The notes under the pieces were generated by a model. The model saw only the letters and a program-made list of their open reading frames with translations, made no database searches and had not been told where the DNA came from. Shown here in pieces: positions 31,725-43,190 of a stretch of 64,000 nt of DNA (the stretch's first letter is position 1; each line of letters opens with the position of its first letter). The stretch spans positions 4,402,001 to 4,466,000 of the forward strand of contig JAOVFP010000004.1 of the NCBI GenBank assembly GCA_025738555.1, in the 5' to 3' direction. The translations under genes were made by a program, and so were the position numbers. The DNA is from Cyathus striatus. Taxonomy: Eukaryota; Basidiomycota; Agaricomycetes; Agaricales; Nidulariaceae.

Positions 31725-34107
31725 TCCGACCTGTTACCGGGCGCCAGTTCAGGATTTTAAGATCAGAGAAATGGAACCTAAAAATGAAAATCTACGCATG
31801 AAAATTGTCTCAACACAGAGGTATATGGAATCATCAGAAATGATATTTTAACTAAATGTACATTATCTATCCATCATCAAATATCTTCTCAGTTTATAAA
31901 GTAGAGCGGGACTGCTACCACAATCTATGTAAGTAGACAAGAGTTCTAATACAACAACCAACTCATCCCAAGTGCCTGGGAGACCGAAATTTTACAGGAC
32001 TAATGATGACACTACTACACCAGTAGGACGATATACATAAACTATGTGAAAAAAAATCAATACGAAGTAATCCCAACTCCCGACCCGCTATCCTCATGTT
32101 GACGGTCTGCATACGGAGGCGGAAACTCACGAACAGCGCCCCCATCACGGTGATGTATCACAATTTCCCCGTTGACAGCAGCACTTAACCTTGTCGCGCT
32201 GCCTTTACCATCCAGACGGCTAACGGTTGAAGAAATGGGACGTCCACTAGAATCAGATAAGGCAGGTGTCTGGCCACTTGGAACCGGTGTGACAGAGGAA
32301 TAGTACATTGGGCTTAAGAGGTTGTTTGGGTTCAGCAGCACCTGTCCTGTTTCCTCAAATTGGCGGGGATAAACGTGTGGCTCAAGTAAGTTTTCCCGAC
32401 GTTTCTGGCGGCGCCTACGATGCCACCAGAGAGTGGCACCCCCAAGCAGCAGGAGAAGAGCAACAGGTACGGCTACACCTATGGTGATGGCTGTTGTCTT
32501 TGAGCTACCTTTTTGTTGCTCTGGGGTATTCAAATTGCTGGTGGAATTTGAGTTGCTGCTGGTAGAGTTTGAGTTGCTGCTGGAGCTAACCAGTCTAGGA
32601 CACGAGACATCAGTGGAACCTGAATCAAATCACCATCAATAAGACACTAAAGCTGGGGTAACATCAATACATACCTTGCGTTCTCACCAATGGGGTTCCT
32701 TTCGCCCAGCGTCCTGTACTACATTTGGCTCAGAATAAGTAATAAAATCGTAAGGTCTGACTGAATAATACACACAGATCACTAATACTAGCTGGTTAAT
32801 ACGAAAGTCACGAGTTAGCTAATGGCACGAGCATGAAACAAGGGATAACAGATGTACCTGATAGTTGTCCTCCAGGATCTGTACGGTCTATATAGGTGAA
32901 TACATCGTCTCCAAAAGGTAGAGTAACATTGATTACAGTAGTAGAATTAAGAGCCGCGAGTGTGAGATTGTAAGGTGGAACTCCACCCTTGATTCTCAGT
33001 CCCCACGGTCGGCATGTGGTGAGTTCATCGGTAACATTGGTGGAGATCGTAAAGTCGTTAGTATCATCATTCACTATGCAGTCTGTACTTTGCCCAGCTG
33101 ATATAGTACTGCGTTAGTCAGACAGTTCGAGTACAGGCAAAGTTGTGCGTGCGTACCAATTACAGTATACAATGGTACATCGACTCCACCCGAACCCCCC
33201 GTAGAATCCACCATACTAAGCAGCAAGTTTGTTCCTAAACACGAAACTGTTTAGTGTGGCTTATTAGCAATGACTGGTATAAACATACCCGGAGGATGAG
33301 TTGGCTTCCACTGCAAATTTTTCCCATTTGTTGATACCAACGTCGACGTCGGCGTTCCTCCTACTGCGAAAGCTTGCATATAATACGGAGGAGTACCACT
33401 AGAGCCACTCAAAGGGAAGATTGAGATTGGCAGGGGGGTGCATGCTCGCAATGAAGTCGATTGGGTCTATTAGACAAAAATAATCAACCTAGTCTTTAAA
33501 AGTGTTTTGAAATAACTTACATTTGTAAATCCCCACTGGAACGTGCTGTTCGTTTGCGCGAGAGTGGAGGGTAAAAGGTGGAAGGTAAGGACTAGAGCGT
33601 AGAGTCGTATCCAAGTCGCGTGTACGACTATCTCTATCATGTTCATGTGGAGAGATTGGGAGCCATCTCGAGAGATAGGGATATATAGACGAGACACAGT
33701 CGAGGTGATAGGAAGGGTTACGCGGAGCACAGCTTCAACATCTTTGTGCTTTACCCCAACTTTACCCAGTCGATCAGTCGATCAGTCTATCAGTCTATCA
33801 GGTCCAAGTCTCCTTGTCGACTTCGCCCCTAGATACGATGACAACCCAACATACATAATGAGGACTGAAGCAAGTAAAAAGCTGTATAAAAACACAACAT
33901 GTAACCCGACGAACCTACATCGTATTTCCAAGTTTAGAGTCATCTAAATGCGCTGGCACAGACTGCTGTGAGGTGGATGTACTTTTTGTATAGCCCGTCA
34001 TTCTTAAAAATCGAGGTATAACATCCCTGGGTGGTGGTGCAAAGAGCTTGTAGTGGAGAATCGCGGGTATTCGTGTTGGAGAGGGGCAGAGTTCAGGAGG
34101 CGGACAG
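31725..34107. repeat. tandem segmental duplication, left unit
   Basis: Aligns by eye with 35530-37860 over a complete minus-strand gene plus both flanks, from the AACC(T/C)AAAAATGAAAAT(C/G)T block at the left to the CATCCCTGGGTGGTGGTG block at the right. Confidence 0.75.
32057..33646 (-). CDS. type I single-pass membrane protein (copy 1)
   Basis: Exons begin with ATG at 33646 (33646-33521, 33466-33289, then four further pieces to the stop at 32057). The first 31 residues are a signal peptide (LYALVLTFHLLPSTLAQ). The ectodomain has FQWGFTN, PPYYMQAFAVGGTPTSTLV, TCRPWGLRIKGGVPPYNLTL and STGRWAKGTPLVRTQ, with several N-glycosylation sites. A serine/asparagine-rich stalk leads to one helix (AVPVALLLLLGGATLWW), then RRRRQKR and a cytoplasmic tail of about 120 residues with PPPYADR. 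This is the layout of fungal surface sensors or Mid2/SKG6-like proteins; ligand unknown. GT..AG introns use a conserved TTCTGAG acceptor before the STGRW block. Confidence 0.75.
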
Positions 34108-34372
34108 AGAGCTGTAAGTGACTCTGCGTTTCAACGTCGTTACAAGTCAACATGAACAGTTGGTGGCAATGCTTGAGATTAGTGAGGACGACCGACAATC
34201 CCACTGAAAGTTAGATATGGGCCGCCCTACAAATAGCTGAAAGGTTGGATAGAGTTTAGCTGGCATCTCCTTATTAATGTCCAAAAAATTCTCATGAGGT
34301 TGAGTTTAGCGTCCCCCTACTGGTTGCGCATTCACCTAACAACTGACCGTGACATATTGACATGGGTGCTTT

Positions 34373-34655
34373 GTTGATTTCAAAGGCCTTATGACAAGCT
34401 CAGGAATCCTGCTTGAGACATTTTTCATATATAGCACAATGATGATGCCTGATAAATTGGTGGGGCGGTTGGAATTGCCCAGCTTGTCGTTGGCTACTAG
34501 TGTGGATTGTTACGATCAGACCAATTTATGAAACTTCGACTTTGAGCCGAATCAAACGTAAGTATATGGAAGCTGTTATCGCAAAAGTAAAGGAGTACCC
34601 TAAAAACCGTAAGGTTAAATCCAAAAAATCCAAGTCGCGAAGCAAACAAGTATAG
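34373..34655 (+). pseudogene. F-box gene 3' end relic
   Basis: Matches the last 280 bases of the F-box gene at 39190: GAGACATTTTT, AGCACAATGATGA, TTGTCGTTGGC, CAGACCAAT, AGCCGAATCAAAC and the lysine-rich AAATCCAAAAAATCCAAG end. The frame is broken by TGA after CAGACCAATTTA. The 5' part is missing, replaced by the left unit of the tandem duplication. Confidence 0.75.
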
Positions 34656-35529
34656 AGTATTGCTAGCCTTCGAAAGCAATTTTGCATCTTCCAGGTCCAC
34701 ATTCGACATTGGCAAGCAGAGTGGAGGAAAAGCACCTGTGTGACGAGTAATACTAGGAAGGCGAATTTGAGGATTGGGAGGGGGAGTCTGAAGCAGGTAC
34801 GAGGAAGGATAAGAGCAGAGATGTAGAATCTGATGGCGAGGAAGAAACTGCAGAGTCGGGACCAGAAATAAGATGACGACGACGAGGAAAGCCCGCAAAC
34901 AATCAAGATTAGGCCCGATCCAGCGCCTGAAGCTGAGGAAGAGTCATCATCACTACCATCAGTACTTCCATGACGAATAATACGAGGAAGGCAAATTTGA
35001 AGACGAGTCGGGACCAGGAAGATGACGAGGACGAAGAGGAGGAAAGCTCACAAACAACCAAGAACAAAGATCCACACCTGGAATTTGCCTCAGATCCCGT
35101 TGTGCACCACCAATCTGCTGCTTCATCTCACACCGCCTTCCTGAACCTCAACGATCGCTGTTCCACCTAATTCTCCCCCCTGTCCTCCCCTGTCCTCTTT
35201 TTCCACAGGAAGTAACCTGAAGTAACCGCGATTCAAACCCGCGGGATCTGTCTTGTATGACATGCTCGAGTGGCTTTCGTTCCAGATTCAGAGGAGATTA
35301 ATGATGTGGGGAGGGGAGATGAGGGGCAGGAACGGGGGATTAGTGAAGATCTCGTTAGTGCCGTTGGTGGTGGAATGGGATTTGGTGGATGTTCTGTTGG
35401 AAAGGATTTGCGTGATGAAGATGTGCGGATGAATGAGGACGACAATGAAGTGCCTCGGCTTGTTTTGGAGACTGAGAGGAGTCTTTCACAATCTGTCTCT
35501 AAGGCTAAGAACAGAGATGGAGACGAAAT
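34656..35529. other. spacer between the duplicated units with a short local repeat
   Basis: Two similar blocks are present: ACTAGGAAGGCGAATTTGAG near 34750 and ACGAGGAAGGCAAATTTGAA near 34980, each followed by GAGTCGGGACCAG (near 34854 and 35007) and a GAC/GAG-rich run. ORFs here (for example 34970-35170 and 35270-35662) are acidic low-complexity text and could be gene fragments; none recognised. Confidence 0.4.
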
Positions 35530-37860
35530 AGTGGGGTCATGGCAATGGAACCCAAAAATGAAAATGTGCGATTCTCTCAACAGGGAAGTATGTAGGAATA
35601 ATTTAACTACATACACGTACATTATCTGTCCATCATTAAATATCTTCTCGTTTATACTGTAAAGTAGACTGTGACTTATCATAATTTATGTAAATAGACA
35701 AGGGTTCAGAAGTTCTAGTCCAAACAACCAACTTATCCAAAGTGCCTGGGAGGCCGAAATTTTAACGGACTAGTGATGTCACTACTATACCAGTAGGATG
35801 ATATGCATAAAGTATGTTTAAACCGAACCAACGCCAACTCCCGACTCGCTATCCTCATGATGGCGGTCTGCATACGGAGGTGGAAACTCACGAACAGCAC
35901 CTCCATCACGGTGATGTATTACAATTTCCTCATTAACAGGAGCACTTAACCTTATCATGCTGCCTTTACCACCCGGACGGCTAACGTTTGAAGAAATGGG
36001 ACGTCCACTAGAATCAGATAAGGCAGGCGTCTGGCCACCGGGAAGCGACGTGACAGAGTCATGATATGTTGAGCTTAAGAGGTTGCTCGGGTTCAGCAGC
36101 ATCTGTCCTGTTTCCTCAAATTGGCGGGGATAAACATCTGGCTCAAGTAAGTCTTCCTGACGTTGTTGACGTTTCTGGCGGCGCCTACGACGCCACCAGA
36201 GAATGGCACCTCCAAGTATCAGGAGAAGAGCAACAGGCACAGCTACACCTATTGCGATCGCAGTTGTCTTCGAGCTACCTTTTTGTGGCCCTGGGGTAGG
36301 ATTCGGATTACTGGTAGAGTTCGAGTTGCTGCTGGAGCTAACCAGTCCAGGACACGAGACATCAGTGGAACCTGAATCAAATCACCATCAATCACCATCA
36401 ATCACCATCAATAAGACACTAAAGCTGTGATAACACTAACGCATACCTTGTGTTCTCACCAATGGGGTTCCTTTCGCCCAGCGTCCCGTACTATATTCAG
36501 CTCAGAATAAGCAATAATACCGGAAGGTTTGACTGAATAATACACACAGATCACTAATACTAGCTGGTTAATACGAAAGTCACGAGTTAGCTAATGGCAC
36601 GAGCATGAAACAAGAGATAACAGATGTACCTGATAGCTGTCCTCCAGGAACTGCACGGTCTATATAGGTGAATACATCGTCTCCAAAAGGTAGAGTAACA
36701 TTGGTTACAGCGGTGGAATTAAGAGCCGCGAGTGTGAGATTGTAAGGTGGAACTCCACCCTTGATTCTCAGTCCCCACGGTTGGCATGTAGTAAGTTCGT
36801 CGGTGACATTGGCAGAGATCGTAAAGTCGTTAGTATCGTCATTCACTATGCAGTCTGTACTTTGCCCAGCTGATATAGTACTGCGTTAGTCAGACAGTTC
36901 GAGCGCAGACGAAGCAAGGCGGGCGTACTAATTACAGTATACAGCGTTATATCGACTCCACCCGAACCCCCCGTAGAATCAACCATACTAAGTAGCAAGT
37001 TTGTCCCTAAACATGAAACCGTTTGGTATGGCTCACTAGCAACACTGGGATAAACGTACCCGGAGGATGAGTTGGCTTCCACTGCACGTTTTTTCCATCT
37101 GTTGATACCAACGTCGATGTCGGTGTTCCTCCTACCGCGAAAGCTTGCATATAATACGGAGGAATACCACTAGAGCCATTCAAAGGGATGATTGAGATTG
37201 GCAGAGAGGCGCATGCCTGCAGTGATGTCGATTGGGTCTGTTGGACAGAAATAGGCAACTCGGTCTGTAAAAGTGTTCTGAAATAACTTACATTTGTAAA
37301 TCCCCACTGGAATGTGCTGTTCGTTTGCGCGAGAGTGGAGGGTAAAAGGTGGAAGGTAAGGACTAGAGCGTAAAGCCGTATCCAAGTCGCGCGTACGGCT
37401 CTCTCTATCATGTTCATGTGGAGAGGTTGGGAGCCGTCTCGAGAGGTAGGGATATATGGACGAGACACAGTCGAGGTGATAGGAAGGGTTACGAGGAGCA
37501 CAGCTTCAACATCTTATGGCTTCACCCCAGTCTTTCAGAGCCTATCAGCTCCAAGTCTCTTTGTCGACTTCGCCCCTGGATCCGGTGACAACTCGACAGA
37601 CCTGAAAAGGACTGTACGTAAGCAAATTTGCAAAGCGCTGTATGAAAACATAGCATGTAACCCGACGAACCCGCTTCATATTTCCAAGTTCAGAATCATC
37701 TAAACGCGCTGCCACAGGCTGCTGCAAGGTGGATATACATCTGTACTGCCCGCCATGTTTAAAACTCGAGGTATATATAGCATCCCTGGGTGGTGGTGTG
37801 GAGGGTTTCGCAGTGCGGATATTCGGGTAGGGGGGTAGAATTCAGGAGGCGGTCAACTCA
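35530..37860. repeat. tandem segmental duplication, right unit
   Basis: Direct-repeat partner of 31725-34107. Differences include an AATCACCATC minisatellite near 36375-36412 present here in about three copies but once in the left unit, and a shorter serine/asparagine stalk. Confidence 0.75.
35818..37417 (-). CDS. type I single-pass membrane protein (copy 2)
   Basis: Paralogue of copy 1 with the same introns and start (ATG at 37417). Signal peptide (LYALVLTFHLLPSTLAQ), ectodomain blocks PPYYMQAFAVGGTPTSTLV and TCQPWGLRIKGGVPPYNLTL, STGRWAKGTPLVRTQ, one helix with ALLLILGGAILWW, basic stop-transfer RRRRRQKRQQRQ and a tail ending VREFPPPYADRHHEDSESGV. The stalk is one serine/asparagine repeat shorter than in copy 1. 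The acceptor of the fourth intron cannot be the TACAG seen in copy 1 (here TACGG), which shows that the TTCTGAG acceptor is the one used in both. Both copies seem intact. Confidence 0.75.
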
Positions 37861-38369
37861 AGTGTTTCAAGTTCAACTGTTCAGCTGTTCAAACGTTCGA
37901 CAAGTATTCAAATATTCAATATTAATTCAATGTGCGCGTGACCTGTTGATGGCAATAAGTACTTGAAATTAAGTAATCACATACACAAGTGCCAATGAAA
38001 ACGGATGATCCCAAGACAGTATTGTACTACCCATAAGGAGGATATCGCTCAGTCAGAGCACCTTCTCGTTCGGAGGATGTCGAATTGGTTGAGGCTTGTG
38101 ATGGATTTTTTAACGTAGCCGAACACCCCATGGGCTAGATGCTACTTATATAAACGATACTACGGAGCCACAAACTTATCCTTCGAATCTCTCCACTGGA
38201 CTAGGTTCTAGCAGTCTTATAAGTGTACGATGACGTGGCTATGTTCGCGGCCCATGAGATCTGAGAGCTTATACTTGGATTTCGTGAGATTGCTAGCACA
38301 TATTGGAAAGTGAGGACGAATTTGATAGAGTGGCATGTCGAAACGTTCCAACTGGCGATCTGGAGTAGC
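37861..38369. other. intergenic, nothing recognised
   Basis: Contains short TTCAA-rich direct repeats near 37860-37930 (GTTCAACTGTTCAGCTGTTC). No gene found. Confidence 0.35.
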
Positions 38370-38918
38370 TATACACTCCTGTCTGGCGACTTTTTTGCCG
38401 TTCGCAAAATTCATCCAAATTCGACCTCAATTATTTTAAATATTGACTGAACATTTTGGCTGTCGCAAAATGTTCACTATTGGCTAGTGAAAAATCATAG
38501 ACAAATATTACATTTTGTACATATTTTGGATGAATACGAATGATTCTTTTTGTTCTAATTTTAGCTCCATCAAAATAAGTGTCAAATGTAACGTTGTGAA
38601 CATGTTTTGACTTCACGCAAAATTTATTGTTCTGCATGACTGCAAAACCCATGCAAAACAATAAATTTTGCGTGAAGTCAAAACATGTTCACAACGTTAC
38701 ATTTGACACTTATTTTGATGGAGCTAAAATTAGAACAAAAAGAATCATTCGTATTCATCCAAAATATGTACAAAATGTAATATTTGTCTATGATTTTGCA
38801 CTAGCCAATAGTGAACATTTTGCGACAGCCAAAATGTTCAGTCAATATTTAAAATAATTGAGGTCGAATTTGGATGAATTTTGCGAACGGCAAAAAAGTT
38901 GCCAGACAGGAGTGTATA
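38370..38918. mobile_element. foldback element with 268 bp inverted arms
   Basis: Arms 38370-38637 and 38651-38918 are near-perfect reverse complements (three or four differences seen) around a 13 bp loop. The outer ends read TATACACTCCTGTCTGGC and its complement. If the outer TA is counted as target duplication, the element starts TACACTCC, as in Tc1/mariner-type MITEs. The 76-codon ORFs on both strands are mirror images and not genes. A hairpin-forming, non-autonomous element. Confidence 0.85.
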
Positions 38919-39189
38919 GTGACTAGTCTCGAGTCGCGCTTGAGCGTCAATATTGTCACAACACGTGCTTTTAAAGTTTATGGTAAATAATTACATAAGC
39001 TATTTTCCCATGGTTGAAAACTTGTTCATAAGTAGCCCGTTTACTCAACTTTTACCGGTTTACCAGTGGTCACTAGTCAATTAGATCCACTGCAAACCGT
39101 TTCGGTGCGTTATAACAGACATCAAGACCATTTTCGTTCGTACTAAGGCTGCTTTATTTAGAAATCACGCTAAAAATCCTTCTACGACG

Positions 39190-40371
39190 ATGAAAAATTT
39201 ACCGGCACCGTCACTTCACTGCAGTTCCTCAATTGACTGCTTGCTCGGAGTGGCACTTACAGAGATATTTAAACTCTTCTTGACCCCTGGAGGTGGAGCT
39301 CGTTATCCTGGATACGTGTCCGGCGTGACGGCTAATCGATACACCAGTCATACACCCTTAGATCTCATGCACGTTTGTCGGGCCTGGAGAGAGCTTGTTA
39401 AATCCACATCTTCGATATGGTCATCGATTGCAATTCAACAACCTGGAGATAGACATATTCCATTAATACGCGTCTGGATGGAATCTACTGGATCATATCC
39501 ACTGTCTATTTACTTTTACGACTCGCTCCGATATCAGGACAAGCCTCAACAATCTGTTATAAGTGCTGTCCTGGGGTTGCTAATCAACCGAAGTCATTTA
39601 TGGAAATCTGTCGATTTTTCGTTCAAAGATGACCAACCAGACTTGTTGAAAATTCCAGTCGGTTCCCTGAGTATGCTAGAGCATGCGAGTGTATGTCTTA
39701 CGAATCAGGAGACACATCCTTATCTCGATAACCTATGGTCAATTTTCCATTCTTCTCAACGGCTTTCGAGTGTGAAGTGGCTTACTGCCTTTGATCCTTT
39801 ATCTACTGCTCCATGGGATCAATTGACATCCGTCGAATGCAGATTTCCTGTTCCCATGAATGCGTTTTTGCGTTCTCTTCAGTCCTGTCGATGTTTGGAA
39901 GAACTTGTGTGGGATAACTTTCCTAGTGGCGGGGACAATGACCCAATAGGAAATTTCACCTTTCCTTCTCTGAAGGGGTTACGCCTTGAATGTTTAGGAG
40001 ACACCTTTGGAAAACTGATTGGTGCGATTAGTACGCCCAAACTTATCATGCTTGTGCTTTTTGGGATCAATTCCAACTATGTTGACTTTTCGGCCTTCAA
40101 AAGCTTTATGACGCGCTCGGGATGCATGCTAGAGACATTTTTTATTTTTAGCACAATGATGACACCTGCAGAATTGGTGGACTGGCTGGAATTACCCGGC
40201 TTGTCGTTGGCCACACAAGTGGATATTACTGTCAGACCAATGTACGAAATCCCTAAAGACTTCGACGTTGAGCCGAATCAAACATATATGGAGGCTGTTA
40301 TAGCAAAAGTAAAGGATTGCATTCCTAAAAAGCGTAAGCCTAAATCCAAAAAATCCAAGTCGCGAAGATAA
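39190..40371 (+). CDS. F-box protein, 393 aa
   Basis: Single exon. A short F-box-like segment is at about residues 15-75 (SIDCLLGVALTEIFKLFL, then LDLMHVCRAWRELVKSTSSI). The LP residues usual in the F-box core are degenerate here, while the following HVCRAWRELV helix is conserved. The rest is leucine-rich with the blocks RLSSVKW, LQSCRCLEELVWDNFPSGG, FPSLKGLRLECLGD and YMEAVIAKVKD, ending in a lysine-rich tail. Sister of the next gene at 40967 and of the partial gene at 2. Probable SCF substrate receptor by family; F-box function is less sure than in the larger paralogues. Confidence 0.78.
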   Translation: MKNLPAPSLHCSSSIDCLLGVALTEIFKLFLTPGGGARYPGYVSGVTANRYTSHTPLDLMHVCRAWRELVKSTSSIWSSIAIQQPGDRHIPLIRVWMESTGSYPLSIYFYDSLRYQDKPQQSVISAVLGLLINRSHLWKSVDFSFKDDQPDLLKIPVGSLSMLEHASVCLTNQETHPYLDNLWSIFHSSQRLSSVKWLTAFDPLSTAPWDQLTSVECRFPVPMNAFLRSLQSCRCLEELVWDNFPSGGDNDPIGNFTFPSLKGLRLECLGDTFGKLIGAISTPKLIMLVLFGINSNYVDFSAFKSFMTRSGCMLETFFIFSTMMTPAELVDWLELPGLSLATQVDITVRPMYEIPKDFDVEPNQTYMEAVIAKVKDCIPKKRKPKSKKSKSRR

Positions 40372-40966
40372 CAAGGATAGAGTACTTAGTACTATGAAGT
40401 ATAGTAAGTAATAATAACTAGTACTAGACACTTCATTGGCTAACATTGCCACCATCAAGTCCTTACATTGTGTAGTACAACATGATAAGTATATCAAGGA
40501 TTTCAAACTTTGCTAGTGAATACAGAAACAAAAGACTTTAAAAATACATTTGATCTTTGATGGTCTGTAGTGCAGTGCAGTGTGTAAGTAGAACATAATA
40601 TCATTCTCATGTCGGCCAGAACAGTATTTATATAAAGGGAAATTTCCTTACAATTTTATTGGTCTCCAGCGACTGTATTTTAGGGAAAACACGTCTATAC
40701 GCCAGTACTTGGTGCTAGTTAGTAGTATCACAGGTACTTAAACCGGTAACATTTCAGAGAGTGGTGGCTTATTATTCTCGCAAGTTTCCGCCAAACAACT
40801 TCTATCATGATTATCATTCATTCATCGAGTCCGAATGGCCTCGCTGCCGCAGTCCACAATTTGTCCACAAGCTGGCTTTTTCAGTGCGTAAAAATAGCTG
40901 CTAATACGACAATAAGTAATCTACTTATGCTAACACCATTCTGTTTAGACATAAACTAGTAATCGG
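40372..40966. other. spacer between tandem F-box genes
   Basis: AT-rich, no ORF of note. Holds the 3' end of the first gene and promoter of the second. Confidence 0.4.
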
Positions 40967-42193
40967 TTGATCTCAATGGAAAAGCAGCCTTCACAGCCAT
41001 TTCTCAATTCAACCTCGTCGATCAATTTCTTGCCAGAGGAAATCCTTATCGAGATATGGCAGCTTTATTTAGGTCTGGGATATGTACCCGGCCCTTTTGT
41101 GCTTTACACATCCAACGTTACAGCTCGCTATGGCACTTCTTGGACTCCTGTACTCCTTACACATGTTTGTCGGGCCTGGAGGAAGCTTATCAGGTCCACG
41201 CCTACCATGTGGTCATCGATTGCGATCCACAATCCTCGATTAAAAATTATTCCATTGGTACGCCTTTGGCTACAATGTGCGGGGAAGAGCCTACTGTCAA
41301 TTTCCCTCTGGCATGGCGCTGGCCAGGTTTACCGTGATCGTCAAATCGAACCTGCCACCATTGCTGTCCTGAAACTGTTGATCAACCGAAGTTATTTATG
41401 GAAATCTATCGATTTTAATATCCAGAATGTCCTATCACCCCTAACAGATATCCACACCGGTTCCCTGTATATGCTGGAGCATGCTAGTATATCCGTTGAT
41501 AATGCTCTGTATCAAACTCCTTTGGATAACATGTGGGCTATCATCCATTCATCTCCCCGTATTTCTAGCGTGCAATGGCATACTAGGTTCAATATTTTTC
41601 AGAATACACCTTGGGAACAATTGAAATTCATCAAATGCTCATTCAGTGTTCCCATAGATGAATTTCTGCATTCACTTCAATCCTGTCGCAATCTTGAAGT
41701 TCTTGACTGGACTTGCTGGCCCGAAGATGAGTATGACATTCTAGTTCCCCCATCCCCAACAACATCCGTATTATTTCCTGCTCTAAAAGAGCTGCAACTT
41801 GAAGGATTTGAAGGCGTCTTCGACAAACTTCTTGGTGCTATAAATGTACCTCGAATTAGTGCGCTTACTCTTTACGAAATCGATTCCAAATGCCTTAATG
41901 CGTTCAGCAGCTTCATGGCACGTTCGAGATGCACGCTCGAGTCATTTTGTCTTTCTAGTCCTGATATATTGGCCAAAGAGTTGTTCAATTGGTTGGAAAT
42001 ACCTGGCTTATCATTGGCCACCGAAGTCAACATCTTTCTCAATGCAGAATCAAGATTTGATTTTGATTCTGACTTAGAACCCGAAGCGAATCAATCATAT
42101 ATGGATGCTGTTGTAGCAGAAGTAAAGAAGTTCGTCACTGAAAACAGCAAATCCCAATCCATTGAAGAAAATTATGTTGCGAAGCAAATATAA
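40967..42193 (+). CDS. F-box protein, 408 aa
   Basis: Single exon, 595 bp downstream of its sister gene. The F-box at about residues 17-75 is well kept: INFLPEEILIEIWQLYLGLG, then PVLLTHVCRAWRKLIRSTPTM and WSSIAI. The C-terminal region has SPRISSVQWHTRFN, SCRNLEVLDWTCW, FPALKELQLEGFEG and SYMDAVVAEVKKF. Probable substrate receptor of an SCF ubiquitin ligase (family inference). Tandem duplication of this type with the gene at 39190 is evident. Confidence 0.83.
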   Translation: MISMEKQPSQPFLNSTSSINFLPEEILIEIWQLYLGLGYVPGPFVLYTSNVTARYGTSWTPVLLTHVCRAWRKLIRSTPTMWSSIAIHNPRLKIIPLVRLWLQCAGKSLLSISLWHGAGQVYRDRQIEPATIAVLKLLINRSYLWKSIDFNIQNVLSPLTDIHTGSLYMLEHASISVDNALYQTPLDNMWAIIHSSPRISSVQWHTRFNIFQNTPWEQLKFIKCSFSVPIDEFLHSLQSCRNLEVLDWTCWPEDEYDILVPPSPTTSVLFPALKELQLEGFEGVFDKLLGAINVPRISALTLYEIDSKCLNAFSSFMARSRCTLESFCLSSPDILAKELFNWLEIPGLSLATEVNIFLNAESRFDFDSDLEPEANQSYMDAVVAEVKKFVTENSKSQSIEENYVAKQI

Positions 42194-43029
42194 ATAAAAT
42201 ATTACTACTTACGTTGCGACCGGTTACGAAGTGAGTATGTAGTAATAATTTGGATTCGTTGGTCCATTGATTAAGTTCAAAATCTTCAGGTCTTCACGAT
42301 GGTACAGTAAACACCTTCAATTCTCGCTCACTCGTTGTAAAATAGCGACAAGATATCATGGTTTTTGTTTTTAACTATCGCAGTCTATAAGCTAGGTTTG
42401 GATTGAGCAAGGTTTGGAAACAAACTCAAGCCCTCTTGGTAAGTTCGATTTCAAATTGGGTAGCTCTGTATTCCTCTAGCCGGCAGACGATTTAAAGGTA
42501 TAAAAACACATGCTTGAATTAGTACGCCTTTAGCTCTGCCATATTTATGTTAAAAAAAAAGTCAAGTACCTACTATCTAAATTGTCAAGAGCTGAAAACT
42601 TCTGGCGGTAACACTAAGAATCAAGTGGCTCGCCCACATGGCCCTGAACAGAAAACAACATATTTTGACATTTGCTGAAACTTTGTCGTGTGCCTTTTAC
42701 CTTCTTAGGTACATATTCTATCGTATATGACACACCGTGTCTTCACTGGAGACCTTGTTTTTCGCTAGACTTGCTGTTTCTTGGCGGTTACTTCATTATA
42801 ATTTTGCTACAAGACGATCTTTGATGTTCACAAAATTTTTTTCCAGTCATCTAATTAGCTGAAGCACCAACCCCATTCGTGGTCTGATTTCTGCACGCCT
42901 TTCCGGTACATTTGAATTATCATCATCGTTTTGATGGTATTAATACTTATATTGACTCAGTCGCACCATAGTAGGTCAATTTGCAGTTACCCGATTATGA
43001 ATTAGGCATTTCCCTCGTCTGCCGTTATG
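42194..43029. other. intergenic, nothing recognised
   Basis: AT-rich with a poly-A run near 42551. No gene or element seen. Confidence 0.35.
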
Positions 43030-43190
43030 ATAGCTTCTGAGTTGTTGGACTAGTTGAAGCTTCCTGGATTGCGGTTGGCTACCAAAGTGGATGATCAAAT
43101 AAAATGTTGGGATTGGTGATGTAAAGTTGAACCTCAGCGGAATCAGACAAGTTAGACATGGGGCAAACATGGAGGTTATATATAGCGTCA
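43030..43190 (+). pseudogene. F-box gene 3' relic
   Basis: GTTGTTGGACTAGTTGAAGC, then CTTCCTGGATTGCGGTTGGC, matches the ELVDWLELPGLSLATQVD coding block of the F-box gene at 39190, with a TAG in place of the tryptophan codon. Further on, TTGAACCTCAGCGGAATCAG and CATGGAGGTTATA match the EPNQTYMEAVIA block. Only a few dozen codons remain. Confidence 0.65.

Noticed and set aside
35222..35245. Possible tRNA T-arm (CGCGATTCAAACCCGCGG)
   Set aside because: The loop is too long and no acceptor or anticodon stem fits on either strand.
38431..38857. Two 76-codon ORFs on opposite strands with almost the same protein
   Set aside because: They are mirror images produced by the inverted arms of the foldback element, not genes.
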